Of a stretch of 64,000 nt of DNA, positions 1 through 8,041 are shown in pieces; positions within the stretch are counted from its first letter, which is position 1, and every line of letters starts with the position of its first letter. Below the pieces are notes generated by a model. It was not told the DNA's origin. It saw only the letters and a list, made by a program, of their open reading frames with translations, and did not search any database. The position numbers and the translations under genes are program-made. The stretch comes from Chloroflexota bacterium (GTDB taxonomy: Bacteria; Chloroflexota; Ktedonobacteria; Ktedonobacterales; JADMIN01), in NCBI GenBank assembly GCA_021323855.1, contig JAJPKE010000027.1:1-64000 (forward strand). Reading direction: 5' to 3'.

Positions 1-1121
1 TATCTACTTTCAGTCCACTCCCACACATTGCCCGCCAGGTCTTCGACCTCATAGGGACTGGCGCCACTCTGGAGCGTTTGACGCTCACCAGTGGGGAAAA
101 TGATCTGACGGCCCGCGACGTAACTGCCCACTGGCGTGGTCCCACCGATGCCGGTCTCGTGGGTGTTGCAGCGGTTCTGGTCAAAGTGGTTGCCCCAGGG
201 ATACTCTCTGCCATCGCTGCCGCGCGCGGCTTTCTCCCATTCCGCTTCGCTAGGCAACCGCCAGGGCTGGCCGGTGCGTTCGACGAGCCAGGCGGCATAG
301 GCCGTGGCGTCATGCCAGGAGACAGAGACGACCGGATGGTCGAGGTTGCCCAGTTGGGTCTGCCAGCCGACCGGCTCTGCATAGCCGGCACGCACAAAAC
401 AGGCATATTCGGCCACGGTGACCGGATAACGAGCGATTTGATAGGCGGGCAGCGTGACGCTATGCTTGTCATCGTCCATCAGGAACGGTCCAGCGGGCAC
501 ATCGCAGAGTGGTGGCACTATATACTCGACGAGCTTGTCGTTGACCTGGGTGGTGTATCCAGTAAAACCCAAGCTGGCCAATCGCTGAGGCAAATGATTG
601 GAGGCGATTGAAGGCATTTGAAGTCGTGGTTGTGGTTGTTGGGTAGGCGTGGGGGCAACGAGAGGCGCAGGAATGGTAGAAGTGGGTGCAGTTGGGCGAA
701 TCACGGCCAGCGCTTTATGAGCGGCTTCTACTGCTGAAAATGGCTGACCATCGGGCAATACTACCCGCTTATAATTGCTCAACAATGGGGGCATCTCACA
801 AGGTAGGGCGATGACAAATTGGATGGTCTGCATCGAGCCGCGTCGCCGCAACTCGATGGCAGCATCTATCTCATCGTTGACCCAATCGGATGCTACAGCA
901 GTAGGGCTGAGGATAGCGATGAAGTGCTGGCGTTGCGCTAATTCGCGGTCAATTTCCCGCCGGAGTTTACCCCAGCCCAGGTTATCCTCATCGTACCAGA
1001 CTGCCTCATCATTGCCTATCTCCTTACGCAGTGCCAGCACAAACTCCCGGCAGTACGCATTATCCTGATGATTGTGGCTGACAAAGATGCGGGGCAAGGT
1101 ATCGCTGCTGGGCGTGGTCAT
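1..1121 (-). CDS. TIR-FGE (SUMF1-like) domain protein, 3' end cut by window edge
   Basis: 373 residues are visible; the C-terminus lies beyond base 1. Residues 1-140 are a TIR domain: it opens with RIFVSHNHQD and carries SDWVNDE, where Glu84 matches the catalytic glutamate of TIR NADases such as SARM1. A Pro/Thr/Gln-rich linker (about 141-170) leads into a formylglycine-generating-enzyme-like fold (from about 195) with VPAGPF, YPVTVAEY, HPVVSVSWHDA, LPSEAEWEKAARG, YPWG and DLAGNVWEWT. The ATG at 1121 has an AGGAG site nine bases upstream. Same architecture as the 52.4-55.4 kb protein but with a short linker. TIR-FGE fusions are usually placed in bacterial conflict or signalling systems. NADase activity is inference; the FGE cysteine region is off the window. 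Confidence 0.9.
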   Translation of the reverse strand, partial: MTTPSSDTLPRIFVSHNHQDNAYCREFVLALRKEIGNDEAVWYDEDNLGWGKLRREIDRELAQRQHFIAILSPTAVASDWVNDEIDAAIELRRRGSMQTIQFVIALPCEMPPLLSNYKRVVLPDGQPFSAVEAAHKALAVIRPTAPTSTIPAPLVAPTPTQQPQPRLQMPSIASNHLPQRLASLGFTGYTTQVNDKLVEYIVPPLCDVPAGPFLMDDDKHSVTLPAYQIARYPVTVAEYACFVRAGYAEPVGWQTQLGNLDHPVVSVSWHDATAYAAWLVERTGQPWRLPSEAEWEKAARGSDGREYPWGNHFDQNRCNTHETGIGGTTPVGSYVAGRQIIFPTGERQTLQSGASPYEVEDLAGNVWEWTESR

Positions 1122-1216
1122 GGCGATGCGTCTCCTGCGAACAGCACAAATCAGCACTCACAAGATGAGATGAAATACTGTGTAGTGGAAAAAATTTGCC
1201 AGCCAATTGCGCTGGT

Positions 1217-1245
1217 AGTATACCATGCGGCCTCAGCGCTTACAA
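1217..1245 (-). promoter_or_regulatory. Sigma70-type promoter of the left TIR-FGE gene
   Basis: On the minus strand TTGTAA (1240-1245) and TATACT (1217-1222) are separated by 17 bp and point at the start codon at 1121, about 85 nt downstream of the expected transcription start. Confidence 0.6.
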
Positions 1246-1278
1246 GCGACGATCAAGAGAGAACGCAGCCAAAGAGAA

Positions 1279-1482
1279 TTATTTGTCTTGCAGATAGTCC
1301 AATACGTTGGTGGAATGCTCCATCACTTGCTCAAAAGCGGCCATAACTTCCGGTCGCACATTATCTGATGTAACGGGCGCCTGGTCCAGCATAGCCTGCA
1401 TGGCAACAGCGACGCGATCTTGTTCCTCTGGTGGGAGCTTTTCAAGCCTTTCAAGAAGATGTTGCATTCGCTCAGTCATCAT
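1279..1482 (-). CDS. Small helical protein, second gene of an XRE operon
   Basis: 67 residues, start ATG at 1482 with AAGGAG eight bases upstream; an in-frame GTG at 1491 overlaps that site and is unlikely. It begins five bases after the stop of the XRE gene, so the two are probably translated from one mRNA. The sequence is charged and helical (LLERLEKLPPEEQDRVA, then VMEHSTNVLDYLQDK) with no catalytic motif. Size, charge and pairing with an HTH regulator resemble a toxin-antitoxin antitoxin or regulator accessory, but no toxin is visible. Function unknown. Confidence 0.65.
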   Translation of the reverse strand: MMTERMQHLLERLEKLPPEEQDRVAVAMQAMLDQAPVTSDNVRPEVMAAFEQVMEHSTNVLDYLQDK

Positions 1483-1487
1483 AAAGG

Positions 1488-1709
1488 TCACTCCTTGTCT
1501 TCCTGCTCAATGAAAATAATCTGTTTGGGAGAGATGTTCAATGCCTGTGCCAGTGCCCGCACATTGCGAAATTCAGGTTTTGCGCGCCCATGTTCCCAAT
1601 TCCAGACCGTCTGAAAGCGCACACCGATTTTCTCGGCAAGTTCTTTGAGCGTCAGATAGTTCTCTTCGCGCCACTCGCGTAGCGTTTTGCGCGGTAGTTC
1701 GTCGGGCAC
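1488..1709 (-). CDS. XRE-family helix-turn-helix regulator
   Basis: 73 residues from a GTG at 1709, chosen because AAAGGAGGA lies eight bases upstream; the reading frame stays open further back (ATG at 1790) but has no ribosome site there. The HTH is LTLKELAEKIGVRFQTVWNWEHGRAKP, followed by NVRALAQALNISPKQI, the usual Cro/C1 layout. First gene of a two-gene operon. Palindromes at 1772-1796 and 1802-1813, between it and the divergent SWIM-like gene, are likely its operators, which would make it autoregulated. Operator assignment is inference. Confidence 0.85.
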   Translation of the reverse strand: MPDELPRKTLREWREENYLTLKELAEKIGVRFQTVWNWEHGRAKPEFRNVRALAQALNISPKQIIFIEQEDKE

Positions 1710-1771
1710 TGGTTTTGTCCTCCTTTCGCGCCCAGTATAGCGCGCAAATTCGACCATTGCACAGCTTTTCC

Positions 1772-1796
1772 TTTGCAATATCAATAGCATTGCAAA
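1772..1796. promoter_or_regulatory. Inverted repeat TTTGCAAT-9-ATTGCAAA, candidate operator
   Basis: Perfect 8-bp arms at 1772-1779 and 1789-1796 with a 9-bp spacer, lying upstream of the XRE gene and covering the -35 element of the divergent promoter. Likely bound by the adjacent regulator. Confidence 0.5.
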
Positions 1797-1818
1797 TCAA
1801 TATCAAATTTGATACAAT
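1790..1818 (+). promoter_or_regulatory. Promoter of the SWIM-like gene with embedded 12-bp palindrome
   Basis: TTGCAA (1790-1795) and TACAAT (1813-1818) are 17 bp apart. The perfect palindrome ATCAAATTTGAT (1802-1813) fills most of the spacer, an arrangement suited to repression by the neighbouring XRE protein. Confidence 0.6.
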
Positions 1819-1880
1819 TCAACTACACCTTTGTTCAATCGGTTATGCGGACCAAACAGTGCAGGAGAGGAGACTTCGAG

Positions 1881-2198
1881 ATGAATGCGCAGCAAGAGCG
1901 AGATGTGGCGCAGGGGTTATGGGTGGTTCGCGCAATTCAACTGGCAACTGAGTTGGGCATCGTTGGGCACGTGCGTTATCTCAATGTGCCGCTACGAAAA
2001 GAAATATGGTTTGTGGTGGAGCGCGGGAATTATGAGTATCGTGGCCACCCGCATGTCGTTCGCTACCAATATCTCAATGGCACTTTGCGGTGTGACTGTG
2101 CGGCAGATAGCACAGGCAACAACTGCTGCGGGCACAAGGGCAGTGTCTTCATCTATTGTCTCGTCAACAGTATTCAGTTGACGCTGGCCTTGTATTGA
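1881..2198 (+). CDS. Small SWIM-like zinc-finger protein
   Basis: 105 residues, start ATG at 1881 with GGAGAGGAGA seven bases upstream. The C-terminal part has the Cys-x-Cys ... Cys-x-His pattern of SWIM zinc fingers (RCDCAADSTGNNCCGHKGS), preceded by a predicted beta-rich segment (EIWFVVERGNYEYRGHPHVV). Most SWIM domains sit in larger proteins (Swi2/Snf2, MuDR, bacterial SWIM ATPase partners); a stand-alone short protein is unusual. Divergent from the XRE operon and sharing its palindromic control region. A second, sequence-divergent SWIM-like gene lies at 12.3 kb. Probable nucleic-acid or protein binding; partner unknown. Confidence 0.75.
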   Translation: MNAQQERDVAQGLWVVRAIQLATELGIVGHVRYLNVPLRKEIWFVVERGNYEYRGHPHVVRYQYLNGTLRCDCAADSTGNNCCGHKGSVFIYCLVNSIQLTLALY

Positions 2199-2204
2199 GC
2201 AGAG

Positions 2205-3539
2205 TTACCACCCGCTTGCCAGTGGCGAAAGCGCGATCTGCGGCATGGCGAAGGATGCGCTGGTCGCCTGGGTGAAGTTGTAGCCGGACGCCTCGCGGTA
2301 GACCTGTTCCAGCCGGCGCGTCATCAGCGGCCAGGAGTGGTAGCGTTCTACGTAGGCGCGACCGTTGCGCGCCAGTGAGTGACGCAGCTCGCCGTCATCC
2401 AGCAGCCGCAGCGCCAGATACGCGAATCGTTCGGTGCTGCTCGCCAGCAAGAGGTCGCGTCCCGGCACGATGGAGAGTCCCGCCACTGCTGATTCGCTGG
2501 CAATCAGCGGCGTTCCCATCGCCATCGCTTCCAGTGCTGGATTGTGGATGCCGGTCGGATAGGGCAGCGGACTCACCGCCAGCGCCGCGCCGGCCAGATA
2601 TGGGCGCACATCGTCCACATAGCCCGTCACGGTGATACGCGGATCGTTGGCGTAGGCGCGCACCTGGCGTGGCGGATTGCAGCCGGTGATCGTCAGTTGC
2701 ACATCAGGCCGCTCGCGCCAGATCGCCGGTAAGATCGTGTTCACCAGCAGGTCGGCGGCGGCAACGTTGGCGGCGTCGTTCATCCTGCCGCTGAAAACCA
2801 GCCGGTTGAGATGCCTGCGTTCGGCGCGAGGGCTGAAATAGTCCAGGTCAACGCCGGTGGAGATAACTTCGACACGTCCAGCGAAGGGAGAGGTGGCCTC
2901 CTTGCCATCTTGCTGATCCATTGGGGTTCCCGTTGTGAGGTCATCAGTGCTGACAGCGCGCAGCAACGCCTGCCGCTCGTAGGGCGACTCCACCAGCACG
3001 CGCTCGAACATGCCGATCAGCCGTCGCTCGTAGTCTGAGACGCGCCGCTGCTCGATGCCCTTCAGCGCGCGCTTCACCCGGCGTGGATGCGTGCCCAATC
3101 CCAGGTAGGCTTCGCGTTCGCGGCGCACGCGCCAGCGTTCGCTCAGGCAATCCACTGCATCCCAGACGAGTGGAATCGGCAGACCGGCGACAGCGCCCGC
3201 CGCGCGCAGATGCTCCACATGCACGATGCCCACGCCGCCGCGCTTCACCTCCGCCTGCACGGCCTCGCGCAGTTGCGGCGCGGCGTCATACGCCATCTCC
3301 AGCGGGCGCTCGCTCAGCACGGCTGCGGCGGCGCGCATGATGGCATGGCGGCGCTCCTCAAAGACCGGAGTTACCTGTACGCCGAGCGCGCGCAACCGGC
3401 TGACATCGGTGATGTCGCGTGGTGAATGGCAGAGACAGATGACCATCAACTCATGGCGCTGCGCCAACTGCGTGACGAAGCCAAAGGAGCGCGCATGCAG
3501 CCGCGATGGTGGATAGGCGCTTACGAACAAAACACGCAT
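2205..3539 (-). CDS. Glycosyltransferase, GT4-like
   Basis: 444 residues, GT-B fold. The N-terminal Rossmann half begins MRVLFVSAYPPSRLHARSFG; the C-terminal half has LNRLVFSGRMNDAANVAAAD and NPALEAMAMGTPLIASESAVAGL, the EX7E-type donor-site motif with its glutamate present. It starts at 3539 with GGGAGG twelve bases upstream and overlaps the 3' end of the upstream glycosyltransferase by 19 bp, so the pair is co-transcribed. Likely transfers a nucleotide-sugar residue in cell-surface polysaccharide assembly; donor and acceptor cannot be read from sequence. Confidence 0.88.
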   Translation of the reverse strand: MRVLFVSAYPPSRLHARSFGFVTQLAQRHELMVICLCHSPRDITDVSRLRALGVQVTPVFEERRHAIMRAAAAVLSERPLEMAYDAAPQLREAVQAEVKRGGVGIVHVEHLRAAGAVAGLPIPLVWDAVDCLSERWRVRREREAYLGLGTHPRRVKRALKGIEQRRVSDYERRLIGMFERVLVESPYERQALLRAVSTDDLTTGTPMDQQDGKEATSPFAGRVEVISTGVDLDYFSPRAERRHLNRLVFSGRMNDAANVAAADLLVNTILPAIWRERPDVQLTITGCNPPRQVRAYANDPRITVTGYVDDVRPYLAGAALAVSPLPYPTGIHNPALEAMAMGTPLIASESAVAGLSIVPGRDLLLASSTERFAYLALRLLDDGELRHSLARNGRAYVERYHSWPLMTRRLEQVYREASGYNFTQATSASFAMPQIALSPLASGW

Positions 3540-4798
3540 CGTGAGCCTCCCGCCAGACTCGCCTGGCTGATGCTACCAGTTTTTTCGTCAATCCCCTGCG
3601 TCGCCGCGACCACATGCGCATAGGCCGTGCGCAATCCCTCGATGGCCACCGAGGAGTCGTAGCGTTCCTGAATCAAACGGCGACCGCGCATGATGAGCTT
3701 CTGCGTGTGGCTCACTTCGCGCGAGAGCCAATCAATGCAGGCCGCGAAATCGCTGGGCGTCTGCGCCATCAGCAGATGTTCGCCTTCCAGCACTGCCAGC
3801 CCGTCGCAGGCGGCAGGATGCGCGACCACCGGAATGCCAGCGGCCAGCGCGCCCAGGATGCCGCGCTGCGCCTGATGCTGTGGCAGCGGCGGCGCCAGGT
3901 AGACGGCGGCGCGCCGCCAGAGCGCCTCATTTGCGCCATCCGGCGGCGCGATATGTAACCCCGGCAGGCTGCGCACATGCCAGGGCAAGACGGCGCGCGT
4001 CAGGGTATCCAGCGAAAGCAACGGATGGTGATGGCTAAGGATGGCATAGACATCGGTAAGGAACCGGGTGAGCGCCCGTTGCGTCGCTGCATCCTGGCCG
4101 GGAGCCAGCGTCAGCAGCCGCCCGGCCTCCGGCGCGCGCTGCTGCCAGAGCGACTCGAAGGCTGAAAGGTCCACGCTTTCGGGCACGATATGGATGCGCC
4201 AGGGCGTGCCAATCGCCTGCTCCAGCGCCGCGCGTTCCATCTCGCTGCCAGCAATTGTCACCGTCGCGCGCCGGCAGACCGCAGCTTCCAGTGCGCGCAC
4301 GCGCCGCGCCTCGCGCCACAAGAACCAGCGCCGCGCGGGATATAGGCTTTCATGCGCGCGGCGGGCGACATCGCGCCAGGCTGATTGGCGTTCGTCGAGG
4401 ATGATGGGGCGCTGCCAGTAGCCGGGGACGTACTGCGCCATGCTGAGATGATCCAGGTGAATGGCGTCTATCCGTTCCTCACGCAGCAATCGCTGAACTG
4501 CTGTCTCCATGCGCTTGGAGTATGTGCGGCGCATCAGATAGGAGTCGCCATGTGTCATGCTCGCCGTCAGCGAGAAGCTCACATGGAACAACCCGGTGCA
4601 TTGTGGCAAAACCTCGATGCGCTGGCACAGCTTTTGCAGTTCGTCGCGCCGCGAGGCTGTAGCGGCGTGGCCATTTTGCGCAAAGGCCAGCAGCGACACC
4701 TGATGCTCATTCGCCAGAAAACGGAGGACTGGCAGCGTGGTGGAGGAATCTGCCGTCGTTGCGTGTGGCAGATCACGGGCAAGCATGAGTATACGCAT
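3521..4798 (-). CDS. Glycosyltransferase-like protein, donor-site glutamate missing
   Basis: 425 residues from the ATG at 4798 (preceded by AAGGGG); the open frame extends to 4879 without better support. It has the GT-B layout of its downstream neighbour (MRILMLARDLPHATTADSS, then IDAIHLDHLSMAQY in the N half). In the C half the donor-site motif reads QRGILGALAAGIPVVAHPAA: the glutamate normally found before the A-x-A-x-G-x-P turn is glycine. It may have a changed specificity or act as a non-catalytic partner of the overlapping GT4 gene. Divergent from the CpsB-like gene. Confidence 0.8.
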   Translation of the reverse strand: MRILMLARDLPHATTADSSTTLPVLRFLANEHQVSLLAFAQNGHAATASRRDELQKLCQRIEVLPQCTGLFHVSFSLTASMTHGDSYLMRRTYSKRMETAVQRLLREERIDAIHLDHLSMAQYVPGYWQRPIILDERQSAWRDVARRAHESLYPARRWFLWREARRVRALEAAVCRRATVTIAGSEMERAALEQAIGTPWRIHIVPESVDLSAFESLWQQRAPEAGRLLTLAPGQDAATQRALTRFLTDVYAILSHHHPLLSLDTLTRAVLPWHVRSLPGLHIAPPDGANEALWRRAAVYLAPPLPQHQAQRGILGALAAGIPVVAHPAACDGLAVLEGEHLLMAQTPSDFAACIDWLSREVSHTQKLIMRGRRLIQERYDSSVAIEGLRTAYAHVVAATQGIDEKTGSISQASLAGGSRCVFCS

Positions 4799-5006
4799 GA
4801 GCAGCCCCTTGATATGGTGAAAAGGGTCAACGATGAGACGTGCGAGATGGAAAAATATCTTTGAAGACATTATACGCATTACGTGGATGAATTATTATGC
4901 GCTAGTACAATTTGTTATCATATGGAATTGTAAAACGTACTATCATATGAGAAATGTGCCGATGGTATTAACAGGGAATAGTCCAGGGATGAAAGGTGGG
5001 CGCCCG

Positions 5007-5855
5007 ATGGTGAACGGCTTTGCTATGGTGGATATTCTGGCTCGCGTCCTGCCCAATTTGCCCAATCTCGGCGAGGATGAGCCGCTGAGCCTCGAAGAGG
5101 CGCTGATGGCGGTGCAGCAACTGGTACGCGAAGGCGTGACCGATATCGTCGCCGCTGCCGATTTCCAGCCGTCGTCTGCGCTATCCCCAGCTTGCACTCT
5201 CTCTCGTTGCGAGTTGGAGCGGCGGGTACGGGCGTTCACGCATCTGACGCAATCTGCTGGATGCCCGGTGCGGCTCTATGCGGCGCATGTGCTACGGCTG
5301 GAATATGGCGTGGAAGAAATGCTCGTGCGCAATATCGCCGCGACGATCAACGATAGCCCCTATGTGCTGCTGGACCTTGCGCCATCCCGCAAGCCGCCGG
5401 AGCGCATGCAACGCCTGCCCGCGCATCTGCCGGAGCAGATTCAGCGATTGCGGGTGCTGGGATTCGTTCCGGTTCTCATTCATGTCGAACGCTATGGCGC
5501 GATCCAGCGCAATCCCAATTTGCTGTTGCCACTGATCGAGGCGGGCGCGCTGCTGCAAGTGACGCTCGCCAGCCTGGACGGCACCTTTGGCATCGAGGCA
5601 CAGCGCACCGCTTACATCCTCTTGCAGCGCAATCTGGCGCATGTGCTGGCGTCAGAGGCGCCGGCCCCAGATGAGCCATACGTGCGGTTGGGCCTGCACA
5701 TCGCTGAGCAACTCATTGGCAGGCGGCGTCTCTATGAGTTGGTCCACGACGTGCCAGAGGCGATAATCTTCAGCGCGCCGGTCGAGCCGCCCCCTCCGAT
5801 TATCACTCCCAGCCGTGGCTACCAGCACGCACGGCAGTGGCACGCCTTACCGTGA
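5007..5855 (+). CDS. CpsB/YwqE-like protein lacking PHP metal ligands
   Basis: 282 residues, ATG at 5007 with AAAGGTGG eight bases upstream. It follows the CpsB/YwqE tyrosine-phosphatase fold from end to end: MVDILARVLPN aligns with the family's DIHSHILPG, EGVTDIVAAADF with EGV.TIVATPH, TINDSPYVLLDL, LGFVPVLIHVERYGAIQ with TPVIAHIERY, AGALLQVTLASLDGTFG, and RNLAHVLASEA with HVVASDMH. The histidines and acids that bind metal in DxHxH, TPH and ASDxH are replaced; only the His of HVERY remains. It is probably a pseudo-phosphatase or regulator of polysaccharide synthesis, divergent from two glycosyltransferases. Its last codons overlap the convergent ABC gene by 9 bp. Confidence 0.75.
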   Translation: MVNGFAMVDILARVLPNLPNLGEDEPLSLEEALMAVQQLVREGVTDIVAAADFQPSSALSPACTLSRCELERRVRAFTHLTQSAGCPVRLYAAHVLRLEYGVEEMLVRNIAATINDSPYVLLDLAPSRKPPERMQRLPAHLPEQIQRLRVLGFVPVLIHVERYGAIQRNPNLLLPLIEAGALLQVTLASLDGTFGIEAQRTAYILLQRNLAHVLASEAPAPDEPYVRLGLHIAEQLIGRRRLYELVHDVPEAIIFSAPVEPPPPIITPSRGYQHARQWHALP

Positions 5856-7703
5856 GCCACTCGCGCTGGTTGCCGCCGTCTCATCCTCCACAGCGCCCAA
5901 ATCCTCGAAGTTGCGCGTGTAGAGGCGGGCATAGAGGCCGTCCAGCGCCATCAACTCCGCATGAGTGCCGCGCTCGACGATCTCGCCGTGATCCAGCACA
6001 AGAATCTGGTCGGCGCGTTCAACCGTCGTCAGCCGGTGCGCCACCACCAGTGTCGTGCGACCCCGCATCAAGCGGTTCAGCGCTTCCTGCACCAGCGCCT
6101 CAGACTCGTTATCCAGCGAGGCGGTCGCTTCGTCCAGCAGCAGGATGCGCGGGTCATGCAGCAGCGCGCGGGCGATGGCGATGCGCTGGCGCTGCCCCGC
6201 CGAGAGCTTCACGCCGCGCTCGCCCACCACCGTCGCCAGCCCTTCCGGTAACTCTTCGATGAAGCTGAGCGCGTTGGCCGCCGCTGCCGCTGCGCGAATC
6301 TGCTCTTCTGTGGCGTCCAACCGGCCATAGCGAATGTTCTCGGCAATCGAATCGCCAAATAGCACCGGCTCCTGTGGCACCAGCGCCATCTGTTCGCGCA
6401 GCGACTGTGCGCTCACTGAACGGATATCGTGCCCGTCCAGTGTAATCGCGCCGCTGTCAATCTCATAGAGCCGCAACAGCAAGCTGAGCGTGGTTGTCTT
6501 GCCGGCGCCGCTCGGCCCCACCAGCGCCACCACCTGCCCCGGCTCAACCTGGAAGCTCACGTCCTTGAGGACGGCAGGCCGCTGGATGATCGTTCCCGTC
6601 TCATCCGGTATGGCAGGATAGGTGAACGAGACCTGCGCAAACGATATCTGCCCGCTGGCCGTCGGTAACGCCGGCAGGTGTGGGTCGTCCAGCGCGGCCT
6701 CGGTTGGCTCGTCCATCAACTCGAAGACACGCTCTGCCGCCGCCAGCGCCGCCTGAATCTGCGAATAGATGTTGGAGAGCGAGATCAGTGGACCAATGAC
6801 CAGCACCATATAGAAGATGAAGGCGATCAGGTCGCCCGCTGTCAGCCGTCCCGCCACGACCTCCTGCCCGCCATACCAGATCACCAGCGTCACACCGGCG
6901 AAGGCAATCAGTCCGCTGAGCGGACCCAGCACTGCCTGGGCGGCGGCGCGGCGCAGTGCCTGCGTCAGCGATTTGCGCATGCGCGTATTGAAGCGCCCGA
7001 CCTCATAGTCTTCGCGGCTGAACGCCTTGACCACGCGCGGCGCGGAGAGCGCCTCTTCCAGCACGATACCCGCGTCGCCAAGCCCCTCCTGCACGCCGCG
7101 GGTGGTGCGCCGGATGCGCCGCCCCAGCAGCGCCGCCGCCAATCCGGCCACCGGCGCGACGACCATCGCAAGCAGCGTAAAACGCCAGTTGATCGCCAGC
7201 GTAATAGCGACGCTACCTACCAGCACGACCACCTCTGAGGCCAGCGGCAAGATGTTGCTGGTCAGCGAGGTTTGCAGCAGCGACACGTCATTGGTGACAC
7301 GGCTCATCAGTTCGCCAGTGCGCCGTTGATCGTAGAAGCTCAGCGGCATCAGTTGCAGATGACGGAACAGGCCGGTGCGCAGATCGAAGGAAAGCCGCTC
7401 GCCAATCGAGGTGACGAGGTAGCCCTGAACCGTGCCGACCAGCGCCTGCCCCAGAAAGATAATCGCCAGCAGTCCCACCAGCGCGTTGAGTTGTCCGGCG
7501 TTGCGTTGCACCAGCACGGTGTTCAGCAGCGTGCGGATCACCAGCGGAAAGAGCAACCCGAGCGCATTGGTGACGATCAGCAGGAACCCTGCAATCACCA
7601 GCAGCCAGCCATATGGACGCAACAATCCCATAACGCGCCGCGCAGAGATGCGCGCCTGTTTGGGCTTTGGTTTTGGTTTCACCGGCGCGTTCGCCTTCGC
7701 CAT
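5847..7703 (-). CDS. ABC exporter, fused membrane and ATPase domains
   Basis: 618 residues from ATG 7703 (GGGGAG upstream); the frame is open to 7838 but lacks a ribosome site. The N-terminal half has six predicted membrane helices of type-IV exporters (MsbA/BmrA/LmrA-like). The C-terminal ATPase has Walker A GPSGAGKTT, a Q-loop at VPQEPVLFG, signature LSAGQRQR, Walker B ILLLDEATASLD and switch VVAHRLTT. A Lys/Pro-rich cytosolic tail of about 20 residues precedes helix 1. It should work as a homodimer exporting a lipid, peptide or drug; substrate unknown. Convergent with the CpsB-like gene. Confidence 0.95.
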   Translation of the reverse strand: MAKANAPVKPKPKPKQARISARRVMGLLRPYGWLLVIAGFLLIVTNALGLLFPLVIRTLLNTVLVQRNAGQLNALVGLLAIIFLGQALVGTVQGYLVTSIGERLSFDLRTGLFRHLQLMPLSFYDQRRTGELMSRVTNDVSLLQTSLTSNILPLASEVVVLVGSVAITLAINWRFTLLAMVVAPVAGLAAALLGRRIRRTTRGVQEGLGDAGIVLEEALSAPRVVKAFSREDYEVGRFNTRMRKSLTQALRRAAAQAVLGPLSGLIAFAGVTLVIWYGGQEVVAGRLTAGDLIAFIFYMVLVIGPLISLSNIYSQIQAALAAAERVFELMDEPTEAALDDPHLPALPTASGQISFAQVSFTYPAIPDETGTIIQRPAVLKDVSFQVEPGQVVALVGPSGAGKTTTLSLLLRLYEIDSGAITLDGHDIRSVSAQSLREQMALVPQEPVLFGDSIAENIRYGRLDATEEQIRAAAAAANALSFIEELPEGLATVVGERGVKLSAGQRQRIAIARALLHDPRILLLDEATASLDNESEALVQEALNRLMRGRTTLVVAHRLTTVERADQILVLDHGEIVERGTHAELMALDGLYARLYTRNFEDLGAVEDETAATSASGSR

Positions 7704-7844
7704 TTGGATACCTGCTCCCCCATAGCATATGTGCTGCGTGTCTATCTCAATCGTTGTGTGATGGGTGATGCTCGATGTCAACCACCATCCAACTATACGG
7801 CGCGGATGGGGTTGAGGTGATAGATACAGATGAGGCATGGCTGT

Positions 7845-7915
7845 ATTTCAGGTCCATATTTCAGGTCCATATTTCAGGTCCATATTTCAGGTCCATATTT
7901 CAGGTCCATATTTCA
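7845..7915. repeat. 13-bp tandem repeat, 5 copies plus 6 bp
   Basis: The unit ATTTCAGGTCCAT is repeated perfectly at 7845, 7858, 7871, 7884 and 7897, with a partial sixth copy to 7915. It lies 127 bp upstream of the K+ channel gene. A small open frame runs through it but looks accidental. Confidence 0.95.
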
Positions 7916-8041
7916 TGCCTGTTTGATGTGATTTTTTGCTGTTTCGCGGTATGCTGTGCGATGGATGTACAGGAATACATAGATACATACGACAACGGCG
8001 AGGATGCGCCAGTAGCGTGAAATGGATAGACGGCGTTCGCT

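Noticed and set aside
7775..8020. 81-codon plus-strand frame through the 13-bp repeat
   Set aside because: Mostly made by the tandem repeat and without a ribosome site.
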